From Shewanella khirikhana (lineage in GTDB: Bacteria; Pseudomonadota; Gammaproteobacteria; Enterobacterales; Shewanellaceae): DNA of 64,000 nucleotides. The DNA lies in the NCBI RefSeq assembly GCF_003957745.1, contig NZ_CP020373.1, positions 4,685,501 through 4,749,500 on the forward strand, in the 5' to 3' direction. Positions 36,315-44,790 of the stretch are shown one piece after another. The notes below the pieces were generated by a model. It saw only the letters and a program-made list of their open reading frames with translations. It had not been told where the DNA came from and ran no database searches. Each line of letters starts with the position of its first letter. Position 1 is the stretch's first letter. Made by a program: the position numbers and the translations under genes.

Positions 36315-37232
36315 ATGACACAGGACACTGAAAGCCCCCTGACCCTGGCTGACCTCAAGCCCGGCGATGTGCTGATTATGGAAGGCGACCTGCGTCCTTC
36401 CAATCCCACCCGTTACCTTGATGAGCTCATTATGCTGCTCAATGACTCGGACGTTTGCCACGGCGCTATCTTTATCGGCAAAGACAGCAGCGGCCAGTTC
36501 ACCCTGATTGACGATGCCCTCAACGGTGTAGGCATTCGCCCCATTCGCGACAGTCAGGACAGCAGCGATCCGCGCTTCGATACCTGGTATGTGCGGCGTA
36601 TGGCCAGTGACAATCTCGAGCCGGTTATCGCCCAGGCGCAAACCTATCTTGGTAAGGCTTACTACGACAAGGCCTGGCTGGTGATGCTGGGGCTGCTGCT
36701 TATCGTGAAAGACATTACCCCCAGCGGCGTTGGCCAATCGGCACTGCTTGAAGTGCTTAAGTTTTTTGCCTACGAGCTGGATAAGCATCTGTTTGGCCGC
36801 CCCGGGGAAACCGGATTGGTGTGCTCGCAGTTTGTGGCCGTGTCTTTCGATGGCGCCGGGCCTGGTTATCAGCTGCAAATCAAGCCCGGCCGTCTCGCCG
36901 GGCAGCAAAGTATTGAAGCCCTGCGGGCACAGGCGCCCATTCACGCGCTGGCCCTTGGCAGCAACGATGTGGAAGGGCTGATGGAAAAGGTACGGGTGAC
37001 CCGTGGACTGAGCCTTGGCTACTCCGCTTCGGGCGGTAGTTTAAGCAGCTTGCTGGCCAGCATAGGCGAGGCCGGGGTTAGCCTGGTGAAAGGGCTTGGC
37101 AGCGGTGAGCTGGCAGGATTGCAACAAAGCTATGCCAGCTATCAGGCCAATTTCGTTACGCCTGCGTGCCTTAAGGAGGGGTGCTCCAACCTGTCAGCCA
37201 TCGGCAAGGTTGGTTTTCATTACGGCGATTAG
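36315..37232 (+). CDS. Permuted NlpC/P60-type (YiiX/YaeF-like) hydrolase
   Basis: A 305-residue protein in which the catalytic order of the papain-like NlpC/P60 fold is permuted: LKPGDVLIMEG leads in, the histidine comes first (CHGAIFIG, near residue 49) and the cysteine much later (ETGLVCSQFVAVSF, near residue 172). This is the YiiX/YaeF arrangement. Such enzymes cleave peptide, amide or ester bonds, in some cases lipids. A Gly/Ser-rich, weakly hydrophobic stretch follows (GYSASGGSLSSLLASIGEAGVSL in two parts) and no signal peptide is seen, so it would act in the cytoplasm or be exported by another route. Last gene of the cluster; it stops 3 bp before the convergent regulator. Confidence 0.8.
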   Translation: MTQDTESPLTLADLKPGDVLIMEGDLRPSNPTRYLDELIMLLNDSDVCHGAIFIGKDSSGQFTLIDDALNGVGIRPIRDSQDSSDPRFDTWYVRRMASDNLEPVIAQAQTYLGKAYYDKAWLVMLGLLLIVKDITPSGVGQSALLEVLKFFAYELDKHLFGRPGETGLVCSQFVAVSFDGAGPGYQLQIKPGRLAGQQSIEALRAQAPIHALALGSNDVEGLMEKVRVTRGLSLGYSASGGSLSSLLASIGEAGVSLVKGLGSGELAGLQQSYASYQANFVTPACLKEGCSNLSAIGKVGFHYGD

Positions 37233-37235
37233 CAC

Positions 37236-38528
37236 TCAGGCCTGTTCGGGCAGGGGTACTCCTGCCCGCAGCAGGCTTTGGCGAAACTGCTGAAAGCTTG
37301 CCGGCGGCAGCACCCGTTGCAGCAGTGCCATCAGCCTTGGCAGCATCGCCGGGTCGCTGAGCTGCTGGGCCAATTGCTCCCTGGCAAGCGTTAGCCCGGC
37401 GGCGTCCTCTTGCTGCTCGGCAATGCTGACCAGCATCATACACAGGCCTGCCTGCACGCTGTGACGATAGGGAATGGCCTGTAAAATATGGCTTTTTGCC
37501 TCGTCCAGCTGCCCTGCCAGAAAGTGGGTTACCGCCCGGCCAACCAATAATCGCCCGGTGCTTTGCCCCTGGGGATAAAGCAGTTCGTACTGCTCATACG
37601 CTGCCAGCGCCTGGGGATACAGACCACAAAGCGCCAGCACCTGCGCCCTGAAAAACAAGCCTGATTCCAACATGGGGTTGGCGTTAATGGCCTGCTCCGT
37701 GTGTGCCAGCGCCACCGGCAATTGCCCCATCAGCAGCGCTGCGGCAGCAAAAGCCAGTTGCGCATATGCCGATTGCGGTGCCAGATGCAGTGCCTGCTGG
37801 GCATGGTTTATCAGGTTTGCCGCAGGCGGCAGCTGGCTGACGGCGCCCTCCTGCCAGGCGGCATAAGCCACCAGAACATAAAAGCTTTTTGGCAGTGACC
37901 AATCGGGGAAGGCGCTCAGCATGGGCGAAAGAGTATCCAGCGCGTCCTGCAATGTGCCTGCCTCGCGGCTTCGCAGCCGATATTCGATTTGCAGCAGAGT
38001 TTGAATAGCATCCTCATGGGACGCTGTGGGCTGGCGCACCTGGATCCCCAGCAGTTTATCGAACAGTTGCGCGGCGAGGCGCTGTCTGGACTGACTGCTG
38101 TCGACCTCGGCGCGGGCAAAGCTGTGGATGAGGCTGCTCATGCCGTGCTGAATTTGCATCAGTCGCCCACTCTCGCCCGGACAATCCAGATAAAAGCCGG
38201 ACGTTGGCGGCTGCGCCGAGGGGCACAGGCTTAAAAACTCGAAACACATCAGACAGGAGAGCAGTTCGGGCGGGCAGTTATCGGCAACAAACACCGGCAA
38301 GGGCTGGATGTGCGCCTGCTGCTGATGGCGGAAATCTTCGAACCATACCGACGCCTCGGTGCGATTGCTCACCCCCAGGGTTTGCAACAGGTTTGAGATA
38401 TGGGTTTTAACCGTGTTCTGGGATAACCCCAGTAGCCTGGCTATATCCGGATTGGAGAGGCCTTTGCTCATCAATTCCAGAATTTCCAATTGCCTGGCGG
38501 TTAACTGGGGATCGGATTCCCTGCTCAT
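37236..38528 (-). CDS. LuxR-type HTH regulator with C-terminal TPR domain
   Basis: A 430-residue protein with a LuxR/GerE HTH at the N-terminus (LTARQLEILELMSKGLSNPDIARLLGLSQNTVKTHISNLLQ in two parts, residues about 8-65) and a TPR-like helical domain for the rest (LINHAQQALHLAPQSAYAQLAFAAA, ALAAYEQYELLYPQGQ). The HTH is normally C-terminal in this family, so the order is reversed. Start 38528 is chosen because the longer frame to 38609 has no domain and AGGGGAAC lies before ATG 38528. It converges on the DUF2589 cluster with a 3-bp gap, a position that suggests it may control that cluster. Confidence 0.85.
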   Translation of the reverse strand: MSRESDPQLTARQLEILELMSKGLSNPDIARLLGLSQNTVKTHISNLLQTLGVSNRTEASVWFEDFRHQQQAHIQPLPVFVADNCPPELLSCLMCFEFLSLCPSAQPPTSGFYLDCPGESGRLMQIQHGMSSLIHSFARAEVDSSQSRQRLAAQLFDKLLGIQVRQPTASHEDAIQTLLQIEYRLRSREAGTLQDALDTLSPMLSAFPDWSLPKSFYVLVAYAAWQEGAVSQLPPAANLINHAQQALHLAPQSAYAQLAFAAAALLMGQLPVALAHTEQAINANPMLESGLFFRAQVLALCGLYPQALAAYEQYELLYPQGQSTGRLLVGRAVTHFLAGQLDEAKSHILQAIPYRHSVQAGLCMMLVSIAEQQEDAAGLTLAREQLAQQLSDPAMLPRLMALLQRVLPPASFQQFRQSLLRAGVPLPEQA

Positions 38529-38792
38529 GGCTGATGTTCCCCTGACGGACCTTATCCAGTGATACCAGTTTGCACCCGGCAGGTAAAGGAAGGTGCAAAT
38601 GCGTTCCATGTTTGCTCAGCCAGAGCTGGCGATGACTCATTAGGGCCAAAAATGGCCTGCGCCTTGGTGGTTTGACCGGTTTTTCCAGATTAAGGAGCCG
38701 CTTAATTGCTTGATGAACATTAATTCATGCGCGGCCAAGGGGGAGTTCATGGTCGGTGTTGCATAGTGAAGTCCATGGTTCGTTAGACATGG

Positions 38793-38972
38793 ATGTTTAT
38801 TGTGCTGGATGTGTTGATTCACATATTGATCTTGCTAGCGCTGATCTACCCAGCTGGCCTCCTCGAGTCGGTAAAGCGAGATAAGAGCCTGCTTTATTTT
38901 GTACTCGGAGGCCTCACTTTTTTAACCTGTTTCTCACTCCTGTTTGCTTACCTGGCGAACATTTATCATTGA
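38793..38972 (+). CDS. Possible 59-residue two-helix membrane peptide
   Basis: An open frame from ATG 38793 to TGA 38972 encodes MFIVLDVLIHILILLALIY, a short charged loop (ESVKRDKS), then LLYFVLGGLTFLTCFSLLF: two membrane helices with positive residues between them. It is followed 11 bp later by a strong terminator (38984-39010), which supports real transcription. No good ribosome site is visible, and the 264 bp before it (38529-38792) carry no other feature beyond small hairpins. Could be a small membrane protein or a toxin-like peptide. Confidence 0.5.
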   Translation: MFIVLDVLIHILILLALIYPAGLLESVKRDKSLLYFVLGGLTFLTCFSLLFAYLANIYH

Positions 38973-38983
38973 CATCCCACCTT

Positions 38984-39010
38984 GCGCGGCTTTTTAGCCG
39001 CGATTTTTTT
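38984..39010 (+). terminator. Rho-independent terminator
   Basis: CGCGGC, 6-base loop, GCCGCG then ATTTTTTT. Ends rightward transcription past the small membrane peptide. Confidence 0.85.
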
Positions 39011-39024
39011 ATTGGCCGATTAAG

Positions 39025-39052
39025 AAAAATGCAGCCCAATGGCTGCATTTTT
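39025..39052 (-). terminator. Terminator of the leftward lipoprotein gene
   Basis: AAAAATGCAGCC (39025-39036) pairs with GGCTGCATTTTT (39041-39052) around CAAT. The leftward copy has its own T-run, and it lies 36 bp past the lipoprotein stop at 39088. Confidence 0.85.
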
Positions 39053-39087
39053 CGTGGTGTTGCGGTTTTTGTGGCGTTGCTGTGAGC

Positions 39088-40935
39088 TTAGTTGACGGAC
39101 TCGGCCAGCATTTGGCTTTGCCACAGCGAGTCTTCATCTTCTGACGAGGTCAGCGAGATGAGCACCGCATTGGCTTTACCTTCGATGGGAGCCAGCACCA
39201 TCTCGAACTGGGTTTCGCTGGTGTCTGTGTAGCTCATCTCGATGGAGCCGGCCATGTTGATGTGCCAGCTCATGGCCAGACTGGGCTCGTCACCTTCCCA
39301 GACTGTGCCCACGCCATCGGCACCGAAGTACAGGTGGAAGGTGCCAGTTTCCCCTTCGAACAGTTTGAAATCCATACTGAATTGCTGCTGCAATACATCG
39401 GCATCACTAAAGCCTTCGCTACTGCGAACCAGGCTGACCTGCCCGAGTGGCTTGTCGCTGCCGTAGTCCTGCAACATGGCGCTGAAACGCTCGAGTTTTG
39501 GCAGGCTGAAGCGGCCATCTTCGGCGTCAGTAAACCAGATCTCGCCAAAGGGTTTCAGGGTAAGGCTGTCGCCGCCGGTGCTGCTGTCGGCATCAAAAAG
39601 ACCTCCAGGACCGTCCGAGTCCACGGTCACGCTGGTGACACTGAAACCCGCGTCAGTCCACTGGTATTTGCCAAACTCACCGGACAGCGCCTGAGGCGTG
39701 GATTCGCCGTAGCTCTCCAGGTTGTTGGTGTGCACCAGCGCGTAGTCTGTGGCTGACAAAAACACCACCACAGTGAGGTTTTCATCCGCTTCTTCCCATA
39801 CTTTCCAGGAGCCTGAAATCGGGCTGCTGCCGTCATCGATACGGCTAAAGGCAACTTCGCCTTCGCTGAAGCTGAGGGTCAGGGTTTCGCCGAGGGTCAT
39901 GGATTGGATTTCGTGGCTGCCGCCATCGAAAAAGCCGCCGCTGTTGTCTGACTCGTCAATCAGGGTCAGGCTGATGTCCCCGGTTTCAGGGTTCCACTCG
40001 TAACTGCCAAGCTCGGCGCTGCCTGCCTGCTGATCGCCATCGTCAGTGTGCTCGTGCAGGATCAGGTAATGGCTGTCATCGATAAAGGTAAGTATGTTGC
40101 GCTTGCCTTCGCCTTCCTTATACAGCCAGCTGCCAAGCAGTTGTTGCCGCAGCGAGGTTTCAACGTGGGCCTTGGCGTCGGCATCGCTCACCAGGGTGCG
40201 GTTATCCAGAGTGGTGAGCACCGGGGCAACGGCATCGGCAAAGCCTGTGCTGCCGATATCGAGCGCCGTGCCGGTAAAGGCATCGGTGCTGGCCTGGGTC
40301 AGGGTAATGCCGTTGCTGGGGTCATTGTCCTCATCCAGTGTTTGCAGGATGCGGGCTATGTTCGACACTGTGGTGGCGTCACCTTCGGCAAAGTCGTTGG
40401 GGGTAAGCAGCCCGGTGGCGGTAACCGAAGGAAAGGTCAGATCGCCAATAAAGAACACCACGGTTTCGCCCGGCAAATACTTGTAATGACCCATGGCATC
40501 GGTGACGCCGCTTTGGGTTTCGGTGCGGTAGCCAATGCCGGCCACGGGGCTGTCGAGAAAGAGTCCCGCCTGCACGCTGGCGCAGCTGATCTGGGCCGCG
40601 TTGGCATTGCTGCTGCTCAGGGTGCCGCTGGCGCCTGTGATAGTGCACACCTGGCCATCGGGCTGGCTGCTGATGCTGATGCTGAAACTGCTGCCCTCGG
40701 TCACGCTGGTGGAAAATTGAAAACTGCTCCCGGTAAAGTTTTGGGTTTGGGTGGAGCCTGCAGTCAGGGTCAGGCCTATAGTGCTGCCAAGGCCACTGAT
40801 GCTGCCGCCGATGGCTAATTGGGCCGGGGTTGTGGGTTCCGGGGTGGTGTCTTCATCGCTGCTGCCACCGCAGGCAGTCAGACACAGTGCCAGTGGCAAC
40901 AAGAGTCCGCGGTAACTAAAGAGGGAGTTTTCCAT
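39088..40935 (-). CDS. Large lipoprotein with internal beta repeats, unknown function
   Basis: A 615-residue lipoprotein (lipobox CLTACGG, Cys about residue 21; then a Gly/Ser/Thr/Pro linker). Residues about 100-190 contain LDSPVAGIGYRTETQSGVTD and GHYKYLPGETVVFFIGDLTF, a unit found in many marine surface lipoproteins. The rest has at least two related beta modules: GSYEWNPETGDISLTLIDES...GGFFDGG and GKYQWTDAGFSVTSVTVDSD...GGLFDAD. AAGGAC precedes ATG 40935; the longer frame to 40998 is rejected. No enzyme motif is seen. Probably anchored to the outer membrane; role unknown. Confidence 0.8.
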   Translation of the reverse strand: MENSLFSYRGLLLPLALCLTACGGSSDEDTTPEPTTPAQLAIGGSISGLGSTIGLTLTAGSTQTQNFTGSSFQFSTSVTEGSSFSISISSQPDGQVCTITGASGTLSSSNANAAQISCASVQAGLFLDSPVAGIGYRTETQSGVTDAMGHYKYLPGETVVFFIGDLTFPSVTATGLLTPNDFAEGDATTVSNIARILQTLDEDNDPSNGITLTQASTDAFTGTALDIGSTGFADAVAPVLTTLDNRTLVSDADAKAHVETSLRQQLLGSWLYKEGEGKRNILTFIDDSHYLILHEHTDDGDQQAGSAELGSYEWNPETGDISLTLIDESDNSGGFFDGGSHEIQSMTLGETLTLSFSEGEVAFSRIDDGSSPISGSWKVWEEADENLTVVVFLSATDYALVHTNNLESYGESTPQALSGEFGKYQWTDAGFSVTSVTVDSDGPGGLFDADSSTGGDSLTLKPFGEIWFTDAEDGRFSLPKLERFSAMLQDYGSDKPLGQVSLVRSSEGFSDADVLQQQFSMDFKLFEGETGTFHLYFGADGVGTVWEGDEPSLAMSWHINMAGSIEMSYTDTSETQFEMVLAPIEGKANAVLISLTSSEDEDSLWQSQMLAESVN

Positions 40936-41492
40936 GATTGAGTCCTTAATGTATGAGCTTCCGTGTTGTCCCGGCAGGGGACTGGGTATTGCACCCAACC
41001 AAAAGCATAAGAAGGACCAACAAAAGTTGGATGTGATTCTTTTTGAAAAGTTTTGAATGCTTTTAAAACAAATGTTTATGACAAGCTAAAAGGGTCTGTC
41101 TCGGTGGCAGATTTGACCGTTTTTCGTGGTTTTTCTGATGGTGTTCAAAACGCTTTTGTCATCATGTGTACAAATACCGGTCGCCAATACCGACAGTTGG
41201 CTTGCTAATCGTCAACGGCTGATCTCGTCATCTGGGCTAAAAATCGGTTTCAGCAGTCACTGGCCTACCAGCAGGATATTTTGTATTTGTCCTGCCAAAG
41301 GGCGAGCGATGAATATCTGGCATTAAAGATGATAAATACAGCGGAATTTTGCGCTGTTTTCACTCCTGTTTCTCCCAGGCTCTGCTAGGCTTTTTCTTGG
41401 TAAGACATGGAGTTATACCTGTCATCGGCTTGTTTGATAAGTTAAACTCCGTGTTGCATAAAAAATACAAAAGCAAAAAACGGAGTAACAAA
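40936..41492. other. Divergent 557-bp intergenic region
   Basis: It separates the leftward lipoprotein gene from the rightward DUF1800 gene and must hold both promoters. It is A+T richer than the flanks, with an inverted repeat GCAGGA (41271-41276) / TCCTGC (41290-41295). I see no gene and no site that I can name. Confidence 0.5.
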
Positions 41493-43394
41493 ATGAGAAC
41501 TATCAGTCTGAGCATCCTTACCCTGATGCTTGCAGGCTGCGGTGGCGGCGCCGAAGGCGAAGGGGCAGCGCCCCCGGCCTCTGGCAATCAGCCACCCAGC
41601 GTCAATATTGTCGGTGTCGATACTGTGCGTCAGGGGCAAAGTCTGACCCTGACTGCCAGTGCCAGCGACCCCGATGGCAGTATCGCCAGCTACCAATGGC
41701 AACAACTGGACGGCCCCGCAGTATCACTTGGCAGCGGCGCCTCTGTGGTGCTGCAACTGCCCGGCGGTCACCAGCAGCATCAGCAGTACCGGTTCAAGGT
41801 AACTGTCACCGATGACAAAGGGGCCAGTGCCCAGGCCGAATATAGCGTCGACGCCCTGCGGGCAATGACGGAGGTAGAGGCCAGTCGACTGTTGCATCAG
41901 GCCACCATGGGGCCCACCTATGCTGAGCTAAAGGCCGCTGTTGGTATCGGTGAAGCCGAGTGGATAGCGCAGCAAATGACGCTGCCGCAAAGCTCGCTGC
42001 TGGCCAATATCCGCCTTTATGGCAACGAAACCGAGCTGAACTACAACACCAATCATTGGGTGGATACCTGGTGGCGCACCTCCATGGAGGCCGAAGACCA
42101 GCTGCGTCAGCGCATGGCTTTTGCCCTCAGTGAAATCTTTGTGGTGTCAACCAAGGGCGCGGGGCTGACCCGTGAGCCAAGGGGCATGGCCAACTACTAC
42201 GATATGCTCGCAAGCCACGCCTTTGGCAACTTCCGTGAGCTACTGGAGGATGTGACCCTCTCGCCGGTGATGGGGGTGTATTTGAGCCACCTCGGTAACG
42301 AGAAGGCCGATGAGGCGCGCAATATCCGCCCCGATGAAAACTACGCCCGCGAGGTGATGCAGCTCTTCACCGTGGGGCTTGAAATGCTGAGCCCCGATGG
42401 CACGCCCATCCAGGGCAGCGATGGCCGCGCCATTCCCACCTACGGTCAGGATGAAATCGAGGGCTTTGCCCGGGTCTTTACCGGTTGGAATTATGCCGGT
42501 ACCAGCCGCTGGGTGAATCCGCAGAAAAACTACTTAAGTCCGATGACGGCCTGGGCCGACTATCATTCGCCCGAGCAAAAAGTGCTGCTGGGCGGCACTG
42601 TGCTGCCCGCAGGCCAAACTGCCGAGCAGGATCTGAGTGATGCGCTCGATAACCTGTTTAATCATCCCAACGTCGGGCCCTTTATCGGCAAGCAGCTGAT
42701 TCAGCGATTGGTGCGCTCCAATCCGTCACCGGCTTATGTGGCGCGGGTGAGTGCGATTTTTGATGATAATGGCGCCGGTGTGCGCGGCGATTTGGGTGCT
42801 GTGGTCACGGCCATTTTGCTCGACGACGAAGCCCGCATCGTCAGTCCGGACGATAGCCGCGCAGGAAAAGTCAGGGAGCCTGTGCTTCGCACCATGCAGC
42901 TGTGGCGCGAATTCAAGGCAGGCAGTGTTTCCGGCCGGATGTTGACGCTGGATATGGAAGAATCCCACGGTCAGGCGCCACTGGGCTCGCCGTCGGTATT
43001 TAACTTCTTCCGTCCCGATTTTGCCCCGGCGGCGTTGCAGGCCGATGGCCTGGTGGCCCCCGAGCTGCAGATTGCCAACGATGCCTCCCTGATTGGACAC
43101 ATGAATTTCAGCCATTTGGCCACCTATTCACGGATTGCCGAGAAAATCAGTTCGCCGGGTGAGCACTGGATCCTCATTCATCTGAGTGAGCATGTGGATT
43201 TGCTGAATAATCAGGGCATTGATGCTTTGCTTGACCGTTGGAACCTGCTGTTTTGCGCGGGCACCATGACAGACACAGAGCGGCGCATCCTGACCGATGT
43301 GTACAACCTGTATCTGCCCACCGGGGCGCTGACCACCATGGGGCAAATGCTGTTTGCCCTGAGTCAGGCTCCCTCTTTTGCCACTGCGCCCTGA
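41493..43394 (+). CDS. DUF1800 lipoprotein with N-terminal Ig/PKD-like domain
   Basis: A 633-residue protein with a lipobox (LMLAGCGGG), a PKD/Ig-like domain (about 35-130, TASASDPDGSIASYQW, VTVTDDKGASAQAEYSV) and a DUF1800 domain for the rest (ASRLLHQATMGPTYAEL, RQRMAFALSEIFVVS, NYAREVMQLFTVGLEML, FARVFTGWNY). DUF1800 genes are almost always followed by DUF1501, as here. The pair is widespread in marine bacteria; I know no proven function. ATG 41493 has GGAG 9 bases upstream; the long upstream frame is rejected. Confidence 0.87.
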   Translation: MRTISLSILTLMLAGCGGGAEGEGAAPPASGNQPPSVNIVGVDTVRQGQSLTLTASASDPDGSIASYQWQQLDGPAVSLGSGASVVLQLPGGHQQHQQYRFKVTVTDDKGASAQAEYSVDALRAMTEVEASRLLHQATMGPTYAELKAAVGIGEAEWIAQQMTLPQSSLLANIRLYGNETELNYNTNHWVDTWWRTSMEAEDQLRQRMAFALSEIFVVSTKGAGLTREPRGMANYYDMLASHAFGNFRELLEDVTLSPVMGVYLSHLGNEKADEARNIRPDENYAREVMQLFTVGLEMLSPDGTPIQGSDGRAIPTYGQDEIEGFARVFTGWNYAGTSRWVNPQKNYLSPMTAWADYHSPEQKVLLGGTVLPAGQTAEQDLSDALDNLFNHPNVGPFIGKQLIQRLVRSNPSPAYVARVSAIFDDNGAGVRGDLGAVVTAILLDDEARIVSPDDSRAGKVREPVLRTMQLWREFKAGSVSGRMLTLDMEESHGQAPLGSPSVFNFFRPDFAPAALQADGLVAPELQIANDASLIGHMNFSHLATYSRIAEKISSPGEHWILIHLSEHVDLLNNQGIDALLDRWNLLFCAGTMTDTERRILTDVYNLYLPTGALTTMGQMLFALSQAPSFATAP

Positions 43395-43403
43395 GGAGTT
43401 TCC

Positions 43404-44744
43404 ATGAGTCAGTTTAATCGACGCGAATTTCTGTCGCTCTGCCTCAAGGGCGGAGTCAGTCTGGCTGCCTTGTCGCAGCTGCAACTGGGCGCCATGAGTG
43501 CCTTTGCCGCCGAAGGCGCCAGTGACTTCAAGGCGCTGGTGTGTATCTTCCTCTATGGCGGCAACGATTCTTTTAACATGCTGGTGCCGCTGGAAGGCGA
43601 GTCCTTAAGCGCCTATCAGGCCACCCGTCAGACGCTGGCGGTGACCGGGGCCTTGCCTTTAAGCCCCTTGTCACCGGTTGCCGATGGCATTGGGCTTAAC
43701 CCGGCAATGGCAAACTGTAAGCCATTGTTTGATGAGGGAAGACTGGCGTTTGTGTCTTCCCTTGGCAGCCTGGTTGCGCCTTTAAGCCTGACCGAATACA
43801 AGCAAAAGTCGGCGGCCATTCCGGCACACCTCTTTTCCCACAACGATCAGCAGGCCACCTGGATGCGCGGTCGCGAGCACGACAGTCTCAGCCACGGCTG
43901 GGGCGGACGCATGCTGGAGCTGCTAAGCGCCAACAATCACTTTGCCGCCAATGTGTCCCTCGACGGGGTGAATCAGTGGCAGCGTGGTCAGGCATCCAGC
44001 CCGTTCAGCCTGTCCAAATCCGGCGTGACCAACATTCGCGCCTTCCAAAGCGGCGGCAACCGTACGCCAAGCTTCAGGACGCTTATCAACGAGCTGGCCC
44101 AGAGTGGCAGTGGCAGCTTCGGCGGTGCTTACAGTCAGGGCCTTGGCAGTGCCATCAGCAATACCGAGGCCATGAACGCAGCCATGTCACAGGCGCCTGC
44201 CTTTGACGGGGTGTTCAGCGACAACAGCCTGTCGGCGCAGCTCAAGGCAGTGGCGCAGTCGCTGGCGATGGCACCGGGTTTCTCCCTGGGACGGCAGGTG
44301 TATTTTGTCTCCATGGGTGGTTTTGATACCCATGACGATCAGGCCGTGACGCATCCGGCGCTATTGCAGACGCTGGCCACCGCCATGGCGGAGTTCGACA
44401 CGGCTCTGGGCCAGGTCGGGCTTCGCGATTCAGTGACCAGCTTTACCATGTCGGACTTCGGCCGCACCCTGACTTCCAATGGCGATGGCACTGACCACGG
44501 CTGGGCCGGGGTACAAATGCTGATGGGCGGCGCGGTCAATGGCGGCGATATTCATGGCAAGGTGGAGCTGCAATCCCGTGGTGTTGCCAATGACGTGGGT
44601 GGCGGCAGGCTTATTCCGGCCTTTGCCAACGAGCAGTATTTTGCCGAGCTGGCAGGCTGGTTTGGTTTGTCGGCATCGCAGCAGCAGGAGCTGTTCCCAA
44701 GCCTGGCCAACTTCGATGCAGGTCAGCTGGTGCTGTTTCGCTGA
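43404..44744 (+). CDS. DUF1501 protein with Tat signal
   Basis: A 446-residue protein with a twin-arginine signal (NRREFLSLCLKGGVSLAAL) and the DUF1501 domain (related to sulfatase/alkaline-phosphatase folds): KALVCIFLYGGNDSFNML, LPLSPLSP, HDDQATWMRG-like HNDQQATWM, GGFDTHDDQ and DFGRTLTSNGDGTDHGWAGVQ, the last two with metal-ligand-like Asp and His. Tat export suggests folding with a cofactor in the cytoplasm. It follows the DUF1800 gene by 9 bp and ends at a strong terminator (44762-44790). Substrate unknown. Confidence 0.88.
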   Translation: MSQFNRREFLSLCLKGGVSLAALSQLQLGAMSAFAAEGASDFKALVCIFLYGGNDSFNMLVPLEGESLSAYQATRQTLAVTGALPLSPLSPVADGIGLNPAMANCKPLFDEGRLAFVSSLGSLVAPLSLTEYKQKSAAIPAHLFSHNDQQATWMRGREHDSLSHGWGGRMLELLSANNHFAANVSLDGVNQWQRGQASSPFSLSKSGVTNIRAFQSGGNRTPSFRTLINELAQSGSGSFGGAYSQGLGSAISNTEAMNAAMSQAPAFDGVFSDNSLSAQLKAVAQSLAMAPGFSLGRQVYFVSMGGFDTHDDQAVTHPALLQTLATAMAEFDTALGQVGLRDSVTSFTMSDFGRTLTSNGDGTDHGWAGVQMLMGGAVNGGDIHGKVELQSRGVANDVGGGRLIPAFANEQYFAELAGWFGLSASQQQELFPSLANFDAGQLVLFR

Positions 44745-44761
44745 TAAGAAAAAGAGCGGAT

Positions 44762-44790
44762 AAAAAACGCGGCCTTGGCCGCGTTTTTTT
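44762..44790. terminator. Bidirectional terminator
   Basis: AAAAAACGCGGCC and GGCCGCGTTTTTT pair around TT. Serves the DUF1501 gene and possibly the end of leftward priA, whose stop it touches at 44790. Confidence 0.9.

Noticed and set aside
40048..40818. 256-codon open frame antisense to the large lipoprotein
   Set aside because: The lipoprotein has lipobox, ribosome site and terminator; the antisense product is low-complexity Ala/Gly.
41271..41295. GCAGGA/TCCTGC inverted repeat in the lipoprotein/DUF1800 intergenic region
   Set aside because: Six-base arms with a long loop are expected by chance; mentioned only in the intergenic entry.
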